Positions 35,268 to 44,161 of a stretch of DNA of 64,000 nucleotides are shown here, piece by piece. A model generated the notes under the pieces. That model did no database searches. It worked only from the letters and a program-made list of their open reading frames with translations, and had not been told where the DNA came from. This stretch comes from Halomicrococcus gelatinilyticus (GTDB lineage: Archaea > Halobacteriota > Halobacteria > Halobacteriales > Haladaptataceae): positions 2,108,001 through 2,172,000 of the forward strand of contig CP100465.1 in the NCBI GenBank assembly GCA_024227995.1, in the 5' to 3' direction. How positions within the stretch are numbered: the stretch's first letter is position 1; the number at the start of each line of letters is the position of its first letter. Made by a program: the position numbers and the translations under genes.

Positions 35268-35792
35268 ATGTCACAGCAACAGCTACCGCAACAGCAAGTG
35301 GGACAGCCAACGAAACAGCAGGGCCAGTCGACCCAGCAACAGACGGGACAGCAGTACCAGCAGCAGCCCCAGTCGTTCGACCAGGCAGTCCCGCAGCAGG
35401 TCTCGCAGGCGATCTACCAGCTCGAACAGCTCGAAACGAACGCCGAATGGGCGCACGGACAGGCGATGAAGGCCGGCGACCGGTTCACCTCCGGGAAGCT
35501 GGCGGACGTCACCCAGATCGTCCACCTCCAGAAGACCCTCCTCCTGCGGGAGTCCGACCTGGCACAGACGGTCAGCCTGTGCACCCAGCAGGCGCTCCAG
35601 CAGAGCACCCAGCAGCTCCACCAGTCCCAGATTCCGGGCGTCCAGCAGGTCGTCCAGCAGGTCCAGCAGGTCTCCCAGACGATAACGCAGGCGAGTTCGC
35701 AGGTCGGACAGCAGCGCCAGTCACAACAGATGGGTGGGCAGGGCGGCGGCCAGACTCCGTCGTCGCGGTCCGGTGGTCAGTCCTTCTACTGA
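35268..35792 (+). CDS. Glutamine-rich protein, coat-protein-like (CotF-type helical core?)
   Basis: A 174-residue protein. The first 38 residues and the last 75 are very Gln-rich ('QQQLPQQQVGQ', 'QQVVQQVQQVSQ'). The middle (about 45-110) is a regular helical segment 'AIYQLEQLETNAEWAHGQAM' and 'LQKTLLLRESDLAQTVS', which resembles the helical bundle of ferritin-like or CotF spore-coat proteins; that resemblance is weak. Gln-rich low-complexity ends suggest self-assembly. It is unlike the acidic proteins around it. The start is ATG 35268, after a leader hairpin. Confidence 0.7.
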   Translation: MSQQQLPQQQVGQPTKQQGQSTQQQTGQQYQQQPQSFDQAVPQQVSQAIYQLEQLETNAEWAHGQAMKAGDRFTSGKLADVTQIVHLQKTLLLRESDLAQTVSLCTQQALQQSTQQLHQSQIPGVQQVVQQVQQVSQTITQASSQVGQQRQSQQMGGQGGGQTPSSRSGGQSFY

Positions 35793-35892
35793 CCGCGTAG
35801 CGACCCGCCGCCAATTCTTTCCGGCGATCGACAGATGCTGCTCACCGGTGGATTTCGAATCCTGGAAGTCACGCACCAGGCGACGCGATTCC

Positions 35893-36259
35893 TCACCGAC
35901 CGTCGTCCGACGTCGAGCGAAGGTTCTCCGACGGCACCCATCCCGTCTCCCCGGTCGGTTTCTCACACCACTCCCAGCCGGCGATGCGACGTGGGATACG
36001 ACCGTCTCACCGCGCTCGCGGTGAGCTCCCTCGCCACGTAACCCTTTAGCGCGACCCACCGCTCGCCCGTCCGTTCGACGTACGCCTCCGGTATCCATCC
36101 TTCTCGCCCGGCGGTGTCGACGCACCACAACCACCCGTCCCACTCCGTCGGCCGCTCTTCGACCACGAGTTCGTCCCCTTCCACCAGCCGTATCGGGTCC
36201 GGATACGCCGACGTGTACGCTTCGCTGACTCGACGGCGGTCCGACGTAGTTGAGTCCAT
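35893..36259 (-). pseudogene. SH3-domain protein with two frameshifts
   Basis: The first SH3 domain is intact in one frame from ATG 36259 ('RLVEGDELVVEERPTEWDGW', 'GREGWIPEAYVE'). After 'ARELTASA' the expected second domain continues in other frames: 'GETVVSHVASPA', then 'GWEWCEKPTGETGWVPSENL' to a TGA at 35893-35895. The intact frame instead ends early at 35963. Restoring both shifts yields a two-SH3 protein of about 120 residues, the usual form in haloarchaea. Sequencing error at one site is possible; two are less likely. Confidence 0.7.
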
Positions 36260-36357
36260 GCGTGTCGGCAGTACTCACCGAGTCCCGTGAAAATCCTGCG
36301 GTCCGTGTTAACGGCTGTACGTCACAACTATCGAATGCGAGGTGCGGCCGCCGCTTC

Positions 36358-37605
36358 CTACGGCGTGTCGTGGAACAGCGCGAGGTGGCGGAGTATCGTC
36401 CGGCTCTCCAGACCGCCCGCGAGCGCGCCGGTGAGCACGCCGACGGTGCTGATGAACGCGCCGGTCCGGACGAGGTCGGCGATCCCGACCGCAGGCTCCT
36501 CGAGGCTGGGCCAGTTCGACATCAGGTTCTGCGGGAAGACCAACAGCTCTATCGTCAGGATGATCGCCCCGACGAGCGCGAACAGGCCGACCATCGCGAA
36601 CAGGAGGACGAGGAAGACGGTGACGTTCACGAGCGCCGTGTGCTCCGTGATGACGCGGTGGCGTTCGCGCGGAAACGAGAGGTTCTGGACGAACAGGAGG
36701 TACAGCGCGGCGAACACGACGCTCGCGACTGCGAAGGCCGCCGCGGTGGCGTCGGTCATGTTGAACCCGACGTCCCAGGACTCGGCGCTGAAGACGATGA
36801 CGAGCGTCGGCGTCACGGCGGCCGTCGCCAGTTTCGGTAGCGACAGCGGGAGCAACGGCGCTCGACTGTCGACGAGCGCCCGCAGTATCTGTCCCGGATT
36901 CCGTGCGGCGCTGACGGCGTAGAACCCGAGTCGACGCAGCGGACCGCGGGTGGGGACCTCCTCCTCTGGGACCCTGTCCCTGATGCGGTACAGGTACCGC
37001 TCGACCGTCGCGTCGAACGCCGGGACGCCCCGTCGGTCCGGGTCGAACCGGAACGGCGCCATGACGCCGCCGCCGTCTCGATGGCGGGCGCCCAGGACGT
37101 GACCGACGAGGTGGAGCAGCAGCGTCGCGGCGTTCCAGCGGACCGGCGGCGAGTCGAGCGGGCGGGCCGGCCCCTTGCGGGTCGCCCGCTGCAGAATCTC
37201 GGTCGAGACGACGGCGATGCGGCCGAGCGGCGACGCGAGCCCCGGGACGAACCGCTGTCGGTTCGACAGGAGCGGGACGTCGGTGACGACGACGGTCAGG
37301 TCGTACGGCCCCTCGACCATCCGGTGGGTCGCGCGGTCGAGGAACTCCGAAGGCCGCCGGGTGTCGTTGTCGGAGAGACGGGCGAGCTCTTCCGTGTGGA
37401 ATCGCCACTCCGTGTCCGTGGCCGTCTCGAGTTCGTCGACCGCGTCGGTGGCCATCCGCCCGGTGAACGAGCGGAGGTCGTCGGTGTCGGCCTCGGGTGA
37501 GTGGGCGATGAGCACGCCCACGTCGACGTGTTCGCCTGCCGTCGCTCCGCCGTCGGTCGTCGCCGCGTCGGCGTCCTCTCCTGGCGGTGGCTCGGGAGAG
37601 TCCAT
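36358..37605 (-). CDS. Membrane protein with metzincin-like domain lacking the catalytic Glu
   Basis: A 415-residue protein. The N-terminal half (to about residue 240) is soluble and looks like an archaemetzincin: the zinc-binding helix is HLVGHVLGARH (165-175), which keeps the three His and the Gly of HExxHxxGxxH but has Leu in place of the catalytic Glu, and 'GGGVMAPF' (Met182) fits the Met-turn. The C-terminal half has four membrane segments (about 265-285, 300-325, 340-375, 390-410). Zinc binding without peptide cleavage is the likely outcome. Start at 37605 (MDSPEPPPGED); the family is not named. Confidence 0.75.
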   Translation of the reverse strand: MDSPEPPPGEDADAATTDGGATAGEHVDVGVLIAHSPEADTDDLRSFTGRMATDAVDELETATDTEWRFHTEELARLSDNDTRRPSEFLDRATHRMVEGPYDLTVVVTDVPLLSNRQRFVPGLASPLGRIAVVSTEILQRATRKGPARPLDSPPVRWNAATLLLHLVGHVLGARHRDGGGVMAPFRFDPDRRGVPAFDATVERYLYRIRDRVPEEEVPTRGPLRRLGFYAVSAARNPGQILRALVDSRAPLLPLSLPKLATAAVTPTLVIVFSAESWDVGFNMTDATAAAFAVASVVFAALYLLFVQNLSFPRERHRVITEHTALVNVTVFLVLLFAMVGLFALVGAIILTIELLVFPQNLMSNWPSLEEPAVGIADLVRTGAFISTVGVLTGALAGGLESRTILRHLALFHDTP

Positions 37606-37697
37606 GACGACGGACGTTCGTCGTCGCGTCGGATAAACCCGGCACTGCCACCGGACCGGCCCCCAGACCTAACTGTCCGAGGATTGCCGTCCAGAGC

Positions 37698-38081
37698 GTG
37701 AGCCGAGGCCCGGAGCGACCGTGCGACGAATCGGACGACCCGTACCACGATTCGGACGGACCGTACGACGCGAACGAGCGGGCGAGCGACTCCTTCTTCC
37801 CGTACACCGGTAGCTGGGGGTTGGGGTCGGCGCTCCCGTCCGTCTACGGAACCGGGGAGACGGTGACCGACGAGGAGGCGTACGACGGGAGTCGGCGCGA
37901 CGACCGATACGACGAGGCGACGACGGACGAGGAGGGGACGTGGCTGGACGAGGGGATCATCTCGCTGGTCCTCCTCGCCGGCGTCGTCCTCCTTTTCTTC
38001 CCCGAACCCGCCACGTCGGCGCTCGGCATCCTCCTCCTGGGGGTCGGCGTCGTCGCGTGGGTGATCGACGCGCTCGCGTAA
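37698..38081 (+). CDS. Small membrane protein with acidic N-terminus, unknown
   Basis: A 127-residue protein. The first 80 residues are acidic and Tyr/Asp-rich ('DDPYHDSDGPYDANE'), apparently disordered, followed by two membrane helices ('ISLVLLAGVVLLFFP', 'ALGILLLGVGVVAWVI'). Start is GTG 37698. It is divergent from the metzincin-like gene with about 90 bases between starts. Confidence 0.65.
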   Translation: MSRGPERPCDESDDPYHDSDGPYDANERASDSFFPYTGSWGLGSALPSVYGTGETVTDEEAYDGSRRDDRYDEATTDEEGTWLDEGIISLVLLAGVVLLFFPEPATSALGILLLGVGVVAWVIDALA

Positions 38082-38139
38082 CTTCGCCAACCGCTCCCGG
38101 AGCACGCGCTGCACGCGGTTCGTAGCGACGCGCCGGAAC

Positions 38140-39687
38140 TCAAACGCGGGCGTCGAACCCCCAGCGCAATCGGACACCCTCCGCGGGCGGTTCGTCGTAG
38201 ACGACGCGTATCGACGTCTCGTCCGCTTCGGCGACGTGGAACCCGGTCGCCGCGTCGCTCTCCGGCCAGACGTTCCGGACGGCGGGCGCGACGTCGAGGC
38301 CGTGCGGGAGGGCGAACTCGGCCGTCTCGCCGTCGCCTGCGGCGTCGACCGTCCCGGCGGCCGCCCTGGGCAGGCCGACGTTGGCGCGCACGACCGCCGG
38401 CGGGGCGTCGGCGGCGAGCGGCGTGCAGTCGTGGAACTGGTTCCCCACGAGCGCCGCCGAGTCGTGGTCCGCGGCGAAGGCGACGCCGGGCGACTGGGAC
38501 CCCGCCGCGCCGTGGACGTGGCACCCGGTCACCGTGACGTGGGTCGCGTCGTCGCCGAACCGGACGCCGGCCGCGCCGCCGTCACGGCCGTTGTCGTGGA
38601 CGTCGCAGTCCGCCAGTCGGAGGTCGGACCCGCCGTCGGTGAAGGCGACGCCCGGCCCGCCGTTGTCGAAGACGCGGCAGTCCGCCACGGCGACGCCGGC
38701 GATCGGTTCGCCCGTCGCGACGCGGACGCCCGCCCCGTCGTTGGCGGACATCTGCGAGGCGGCGACGTCGATCGCCGCCCTCCCGTCCGCCGCCGTCACG
38801 TGGACGCCGTGGCCACCGTTCCCGGTGACGTGACAGCCGTCGATACGGTGTTCCCGCGCCGGGAATGGTGGGAGCGCGACCTCGCCGTCCATCTCCTCCT
38901 TCTCGTCGACGACGATGCCGTCCCTCGCGTTCGCGTGCGCCGAGCAGTTCGCGAACCGGACCCGGCGGTCCGCGGAGGTCCGGAACCCGACGCGGTTGCC
39001 GACCGCCGTGCATCCGTGGGCGACGCAGTGGCCGGCGTGGTGCTCGCGGTCGCGCTCGCCGGTCGCCTGGTTCTCGAACATGACGCCGTTGTTGCCGTTG
39101 TCGCGAGCGTGGCAGTCGGCGACGACGACCGGTTCGACGTCGGCCGCGAGGCCCGTTCCGATGCCGATGCCGTTCGAGCCGACGTTGAGGCCGTCGCGTG
39201 CGGCCGCGAAGTTGCGACCGCAGTCCTCCGCGACGCACCCGTGGACGAGGCTGTCGACCATCATGTCCGTCCCGATGCCGGTCGCCGCCGACCCGTAGGC
39301 GTGGACGCCCACGATGCGGCAGCGGCGGACGTGCTGGAAGTAGATGCACTTCTCGCCCGGCGCGTACGCCTCGTCGCCGGGGACGCCCGAGGCGTCGACG
39401 GTCATCTCCGCGACGGAGAGGTCCGTCAGGGGGTCGTCCGGGTCGCCGAAGCCCTCCAGGACCGCGAACCCCGCGCCCTCGCCCCGTATCGTCGTCGCGC
39501 CCATCCCGTCGCCGACCAGGTGGACGCCCGAGCGGTGAGTTATCGGTCCCTCGACCCGGTACTCGCCGGCCGGCAGGCAGACGCGGTCGCCGCCGGCCCC
39601 GTGGGCGTCGTCCACGGCCGCCTGGATCGCCGCACGGTCGTCGCCGGTGCCGTCGCCCGCCGCCCCGTAGTCGGTCGCTGATCGCAC
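38140..39687 (-). CDS. Right-handed parallel beta-helix (pectate-lyase-superfamily) protein
   Basis: A 515-residue protein. The N-terminus 'DYGAAGDGTGDDRAAIQAAVDDA' is the classic opening of pectate-lyase/polygalacturonase-like beta-helix proteins ('GDG.TDDT.AIQ'). Many PbH1 turns follow ('ADCHARDNGNNGVMFEN', 'CHVTGNGGHGVHVTAADG', 'CRVFDNGGPGVAFTDGG', 'CDVHDNGRDG'), and a small C-terminal beta domain closes it. No secretion signal is evident, so the cell location is unclear. Such proteins bind or cut polysaccharide; no catalytic residues could be assigned. Cys opens most turns, an unusual regularity. Confidence 0.8.
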   Translation of the reverse strand: MRSATDYGAAGDGTGDDRAAIQAAVDDAHGAGGDRVCLPAGEYRVEGPITHRSGVHLVGDGMGATTIRGEGAGFAVLEGFGDPDDPLTDLSVAEMTVDASGVPGDEAYAPGEKCIYFQHVRRCRIVGVHAYGSAATGIGTDMMVDSLVHGCVAEDCGRNFAAARDGLNVGSNGIGIGTGLAADVEPVVVADCHARDNGNNGVMFENQATGERDREHHAGHCVAHGCTAVGNRVGFRTSADRRVRFANCSAHANARDGIVVDEKEEMDGEVALPPFPAREHRIDGCHVTGNGGHGVHVTAADGRAAIDVAASQMSANDGAGVRVATGEPIAGVAVADCRVFDNGGPGVAFTDGGSDLRLADCDVHDNGRDGGAAGVRFGDDATHVTVTGCHVHGAAGSQSPGVAFAADHDSAALVGNQFHDCTPLAADAPPAVVRANVGLPRAAAGTVDAAGDGETAEFALPHGLDVAPAVRNVWPESDAATGFHVAEADETSIRVVYDEPPAEGVRLRWGFDARV

Positions 39688-39908
39688 TGGCGACGAGTCA
39701 CCGCGACGGGTGATAACGGTTGTCGCCGACCCCGTCAGTCACCGCGGCCGCAGTCGTCGTGCGGTCGCGTCCCGGTGGCGTTCGGTCCGGTTGCGTCGAA
39801 GTGGTCCGGAACCGGACAGAACTTCCTCGGTTCGCGTGACGCCGGGCGGAAGCGGTCGGCGTGTCCGCCGAGCCAAGGTTTTTACTTCGGATTCCCTAGC
39901 AACCGGTG

Positions 39909-40565
39909 ATGAGGTCCCCGTTCGACGTGCTGCTCGTAGACGCCGATGCCGACGAGGAGGAGATAGAGCAGGCCTACCGGAGCCGGGTGAAGGAGGTCCA
40001 TCCGGACCAGGGTGGCACGGTCGAGGAGTTCCAGGCGGTCAGGACGGCCTACGAACGACTCAAGGCCGGCTATCAGGAGAACGGCGAGGCGCCCGAGTTC
40101 GACGACGGCGACCCCGACGAGGAGGCTCCCGACCAGCGGGCCCACTCCGAGGTCACCTACCTCGACTACGACGTGCTCGCGGACTTCGGCTGGGAGACGG
40201 ACGACGCCGACCTCTTCCGGAAGGCGGCCGCTGCGGACCTCGACGAGGCGGACTACGGGCAGTTCGACGTCGACCCCGGCCAGTCGCTGCTGGAAGCCGC
40301 CGAGGACCACGGCTTCGCCTGGCCGTTCGCCTGCCGCGGCGGGGCCTGCGCCAACTGCGCCATCCTGCTCGTCGAGGGCGAACTGTCGATGCCGGCCAGT
40401 CACGTCCTCCCCCAGGAGATGATGGAGCGCGGCATCCGACTGTCCTGTAACGCCATCCCCATCACCCGCGAGCTGAAGGTCGTCTACAACGTCAAGCACA
40501 TGCCCGACCTCGACGACCTCCTGCTGCCGCCGACGCCGTTCGACAGGGCGTACTCCGACGACTGA
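39909..40565 (+). CDS. DnaJ-domain / 2Fe-2S ferredoxin fusion
   Basis: A 218-residue haloarchaeal fusion. Residues 1-60 are a short J domain ('EIEQAYRSRVKEVHPDQGG', with HPD at about 31-33). About 110-205 is a plant-type 2Fe-2S ferredoxin: cysteines in 'CRGGACANCAILLVEGEL' and 'LSCNA'. The ferredoxin carries electrons for redox enzymes; the J domain could recruit DnaK for assembly or repair, which is inference. ATG 39909 lies 26 bases after a 'TTTTTACTT' box, so the transcript is probably leaderless. A GTG just upstream in frame is an alternative. Confidence 0.85.
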   Translation: MRSPFDVLLVDADADEEEIEQAYRSRVKEVHPDQGGTVEEFQAVRTAYERLKAGYQENGEAPEFDDGDPDEEAPDQRAHSEVTYLDYDVLADFGWETDDADLFRKAAAADLDEADYGQFDVDPGQSLLEAAEDHGFAWPFACRGGACANCAILLVEGELSMPASHVLPQEMMERGIRLSCNAIPITRELKVVYNVKHMPDLDDLLLPPTPFDRAYSDD

Positions 40566-40569
40566 GCGT

Positions 40570-41746
40570 CTACGCCGAACAGTTGTTCGCGCCGGTCTCG
40601 AGCTTCGCCGCCGCCCGGCGACTGTCGGGCTGCTCACGTCCGAGATTGATGGCGATGACGGTCTCGTAGCTGTCGGGCTTCTCGGGGAGGTTCCCCACCA
40701 TCCGCTCGACGAACGCCTCGCGGTCCAGGTCGAGGAGGTCGAGTCGCTCCCGCACCTCGGCGAGCGACGTGGCGACCGGCTGCCCTGGCGTCCCGTTCTC
40801 GAACCGTCCGTCGTTCGCGATGGTGACGTGGCCCGGGAGGACGGTGAGTTCGTCGGGCTGGTCGAGCAGCGTGTCGTGGAGCGTGTCGTACTCCATCTCC
40901 GCGCCCGTCTCGGCGTCTTCCTCGCCGAACTGGACCTCGGTCCGGCCGACGGAGTCGACGAACAGGGCGTCGCCCGTCAGTATCGCCTCGTCGTCGACCC
41001 GGTAGTTCACCATCTCGGACGTGTGGCCCGGCGCGTCGAGCACCGATATCTCCCGGTCGCCGAGGCGGATGACGTCGCCGTCCTCGACGTGGTCGAACTC
41101 GTACGCCAGGTCGCGCTCCGTCGCGCGTGCGCCGAGGTGGTACGGCACGCGAGCAGGTCGGCCAGCTTCCGGCCGCCGGAGACGTGGTCGGCGTGGACGT
41201 GCGTGTCGAGGACGTGCGTTATCTCGACGTCGTGCTCGGCGGCGGCGACGACGTACTGCTCGACGTGTCGCGTCGGGTCGACGACCGCGGCCTCGCCCGC
41301 CTCCGGCGAACCGACGAGGTAGCTCAGACACCCCTTGCCCCGCCGCTGGAACTGCACGATGCCGACGTCGTCGCCGGTGTCGATGCGCGCCTGCTCGTAC
41401 AGGGCGTTCCAGTCGCGCATCCCGCCCTTCACGACCGCGACGTCGTCGTAACCGCTCGCGTCGAGTTCCGCGGCGAGGCTGGTCGACGTCGCGCCCTTGC
41501 CGCAGAGCTGGTCGACGTCGCGCCCTTGCCGCAGATGGTGTGTATCGCCCGTCCGTCGGCGAGCTCGTCGATTCGGGCCTTCTGCTCGTCGTCGAGCGTC
41601 TCCGCCGCCCCGAACGGGACGTTCACCGCCCCGGGGACGTGCCAGGACTCGTAGCTGTCTTCCGGTCGCGTGTCGACGAGCACGTACCCCTCGTCGTCCG
41701 CGTCGACCTCGTCCGCCAGTTCGCGTGCGGTGATGACCTCGAACAT
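40570..41746 (-). pseudogene. Rhodanese / MBL-fold (persulfide-dioxygenase-like) gene, two frameshifts
   Basis: One gene is split in three frames. From ATG 41746 a rhodanese domain runs 'VLVDTRPEDSYESWHVPGAVN' to 'HTICGKGATSTS' (active-site Cys). A 29-base tandem duplication (41478-41535) then shifts the frame. The MBL domain resumes with 'LDTHVHADHVSGGRKLADLLA' (THxHADH metal motif), shifts again at about 41150, and ends 'VPYHLGARA...FDAPGHT'-type sequence ('SVLDAPGHTSEM', 'TGDALFVDSVGR') to a stop at 40570. The normal product would be about 390 residues acting in sulfide or thiosulfate metabolism. As it stands no full protein can be made. Confidence 0.85.
41478..41535. repeat. Perfect 29-bp tandem duplication
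   Basis: 41478-41506 and 41507-41535 are identical, each starting GCTGGTCGACGTCGCGCC. Twenty-nine is not a multiple of three, so the duplication causes the first frameshift in the rhodanese/MBL gene. Perfect identity points to a recent event or an assembly artefact. Confidence 0.95.
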
Positions 41747-41935
41747 GAACCAGGGTTCGGCCTCCGCACGGAAGGGGTTGTGCGCTGACAGTGCAAGTCG
41801 GTGGTGAGGCTTGTGGCGGGGACCGCTCGCCCGGCGTCGCTCCCGCGAACGGTCGCGGCGGTGTCGAACGGCGCGCCGGTGACCGCGTCCGTCGCCGGGG
41901 GACGATTCAATACCTCGCGGAGCGATGCGGACGGT

Positions 41936-42379
41936 ATGGGAGAGTCAGCGGCGGTACGGTACGAGAACGTGCTGGTCCCGACCGACGGGAGCAAAGGAGC
42001 CCGGGGTGCGGCCGAACAGGCGGTCGACCTCGTCGAACGGAGCGGCGGCATGGTCCACGCCCTCTACGTGATGGACATGGGCGACGCGAGCTTCGTGGCG
42101 GTGCCGAGCGACATCGGGGAGACGCGGGGTCGGATGGAGAAGAAGGGCCGGAAACTCGTGGCCACGGTGGCGGAACTGGCCGACGAGCGCGGCGTCGACT
42201 GCGAGACGGTCGTGAAGTCCGGTATCCCGGAGGAGGAGATACTGGAGTACGCCCACGACCACGACGTCGACCTCGTCGTGATGGGGCGGCGCGGCCGCTC
42301 GGACCCGGACAAGCCGCTCGTCGGGTCGACGACGAAGCGCGTCCTCGGACAGTCCGACGTCCCGGTTCGCGTTGTGTAG
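41936..42379 (+). CDS. Universal stress protein (UspA family)
   Basis: A 147-residue alpha/beta protein. It starts with 'YENVLVPTDGSKGARGAAEQ', has 'EILEYAHDHDVDLVVMGRRGRSD', and the ATP-binding loop 'GSTTKRVLGQSDVPVRVV' at the end. The glycine-rich G-x2-G-x9-G(S/T) region reads GRRGRSDPDKPLVGST, so nucleotide binding is likely. ATG 41936 is chosen because the family starts just before 'VLVPTDGS'. The role is general stress tolerance. Confidence 0.9.
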   Translation: MGESAAVRYENVLVPTDGSKGARGAAEQAVDLVERSGGMVHALYVMDMGDASFVAVPSDIGETRGRMEKKGRKLVATVAELADERGVDCETVVKSGIPEEEILEYAHDHDVDLVVMGRRGRSDPDKPLVGSTTKRVLGQSDVPVRVV

Positions 42380-42572
42380 GCGGGCCGTCCTCCCGCCCGA
42401 CCGCGGAACGAAGCCCTCCAGCGTCACCGTGACGGCGTCGCCGCAGTCGCGGACCGCGTACGCCGTCGGGTAGCGACCCGGTCCGGGGTAGGCGTCCGGC
42501 TGGGACACCGTCAGCCGGTCGACCGCCGACGATGGCGGTCGCGCCGGCGTGCAGGAACGTTCGCCGGTTCAT
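42380..42572 (-). pseudogene. Relic of a Tat-exported secreted protein
   Basis: ATG 42572 opens 'MNRRTFLHAGATAIVGG', a clear Tat signal start, but this frame soon turns Arg/Pro-rich. A different frame continues plausibly as 'LTVSQPDAYPGPGRYPTAYAV' and 'DCGDAVTVTLEGFVP' before running into sequence antisense to the stress-protein gene. A frameshift after the signal and loss of the 3' end would explain it. Extent at the 3' side is uncertain. Confidence 0.45.
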
Positions 42573-42703
42573 ATATTTTCCCCCACGACGCCTGCCGTCT
42601 GGCGTCTTCGGCGGACGGGAGCGGCGTCTCACGGAACTCCGTCGCCATTACAGCTGCCGGATATGAAAAGAACTTTACTTTCGATTCGAAACACTCCTAC
42701 GAC

Positions 42704-44149
42704 GTGCCCCGCTTCCCCAACCCTGTCCGGCTCCTCATCCTCGGCATCGGCCTGTCGCTCGCGCGCGCCGGCCTCCTCGACCGGGACCACGTCCGGCGGA
42801 CGACCGACCTTGCGTGGCCGCGCATCGTCACCGGTCTGGCGCGCATGTCGAAGAACGCGGCGGACGTGGCGATGGTGGGCATCGGCGTGGGGTCGACAGC
42901 CATCGCCGGGGTCGGCTTCGCGACGCCGTACTGGGGCGTTGCGTTCTCGCTCGGCGGCGGCATCGCCGGCGGGACCATCGCGCTCGTCTCCCAGCGCTAC
43001 GGGGCGGAGGCGTTCGACGAACTCGGGCAGGCGGTCCGGACCAGCGTCGCGCTCGTCCTCGCCGTCTCCGTTCCCGTCGCCGCCGTCTTCTGGCTGTTCC
43101 CGACGCAACTCGTCTCGGTGATGACAGACGACGCTACGACCGTCGCGCTGGGGGCGGCCTACCTGCGCATCCTCGCCGTCGGCGTCCCGTTCGCGGGCCT
43201 CAACCTCATCGGCAGCCGCATCTACATCGGCGCCGACGACGCGTGGACGCCGATGCTGGTTCGCGCGGGCGGCGCGGTCACGAACGTCGTCCTCAACGCC
43301 GTCTTCGTCTTCGGCCTGGAGATGGGCGTCGAGGGCGCGGCGCTGGGGACGGTGCTCGCGAACGTGGTCGTGACCGCGACGTTCGCGGCCGGTCTGGTCG
43401 CCGGCAGACTCCCCGGCGCGGGCGACCTGCCGGTCACGGTGCGACCTTTCGGCTCCTACGTCGACCGCGAGACGGCCCGCCAGCTGGTCCGCATCGGCCT
43501 GCCGGTCGTCGGCCGGAACCTGGTGTGGACCGTCGCCAAGTTCCCGATGCTCGCCATCGTCGCCATGTTCGGCCAGCACGTGGTCGCCGCGTACGTCATC
43601 GCCCGGCGCATCTGGGGGCTGATGAACACGCCCGGCTGGGGGTTCGGCCTCGCGTCCAGCAGCCTCGTCGGCCAGGAGCTCGGCAGCGGCGACGAGGCCG
43701 CCGCCGCGGCGTACGCCCGTGACGTCATCGCGTTCTCCGTGGCGACGTACGCCGTCGCCGCCGTCGTCGTCGGCCTGTTCGCTGAACCCATCGTCGTCTC
43801 GTTCGTCGGCGACCCGGCCGACCCCGCGGTACCGGTCGCGGTGGCGCTCGTCTACGCGGCCTGCGCGGCGGTCATCGCACAGGGCGTCAAGGGTGCCGCC
43901 GCCGGCCCGCTCGACGCCAGCGGCGACACCCGCTGGCCGTTCTACAGCCAGGTCGTCGGCATGTTCGGCTGCGCGATCCCCATCGCCTACCTCGGGGCGA
44001 CGACGAGCCTCGGCATCGCCGGTCTCTACCTCTCCTTCCTCGCCGAGGCGGCGGTCCCCGCGGTCATCAACTACCACCGCTTCTCGACCGGCAAGTGGAA
44101 GGCAATCAGCCGGGACTTCCGCCCCGGGTCGCCCGTCGCCGACGACTGA
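42704..44149 (+). CDS. MATE family efflux transporter
   Basis: A 481-residue protein with twelve predicted membrane segments in two halves, the length and organisation of MATE/DinF multidrug exporters, which use a Na+ or H+ gradient. Family-typical stretches are 'ADVAMVGIGVGSTAIAGVGF' in the first helix and 'GFGLASSSLVGQELGSGD' in the seventh. GTG 42704 is the start; it lies about 29 bases after an 'ACTTTACTTT' box. Substrate is unknown. Confidence 0.9.
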   Translation: MPRFPNPVRLLILGIGLSLARAGLLDRDHVRRTTDLAWPRIVTGLARMSKNAADVAMVGIGVGSTAIAGVGFATPYWGVAFSLGGGIAGGTIALVSQRYGAEAFDELGQAVRTSVALVLAVSVPVAAVFWLFPTQLVSVMTDDATTVALGAAYLRILAVGVPFAGLNLIGSRIYIGADDAWTPMLVRAGGAVTNVVLNAVFVFGLEMGVEGAALGTVLANVVVTATFAAGLVAGRLPGAGDLPVTVRPFGSYVDRETARQLVRIGLPVVGRNLVWTVAKFPMLAIVAMFGQHVVAAYVIARRIWGLMNTPGWGFGLASSSLVGQELGSGDEAAAAAYARDVIAFSVATYAVAAVVVGLFAEPIVVSFVGDPADPAVPVAVALVYAACAAVIAQGVKGAAAGPLDASGDTRWPFYSQVVGMFGCAIPIAYLGATTSLGIAGLYLSFLAEAAVPAVINYHRFSTGKWKAISRDFRPGSPVADD

Positions 44150-44161
44150 GTCTCCCGACCC

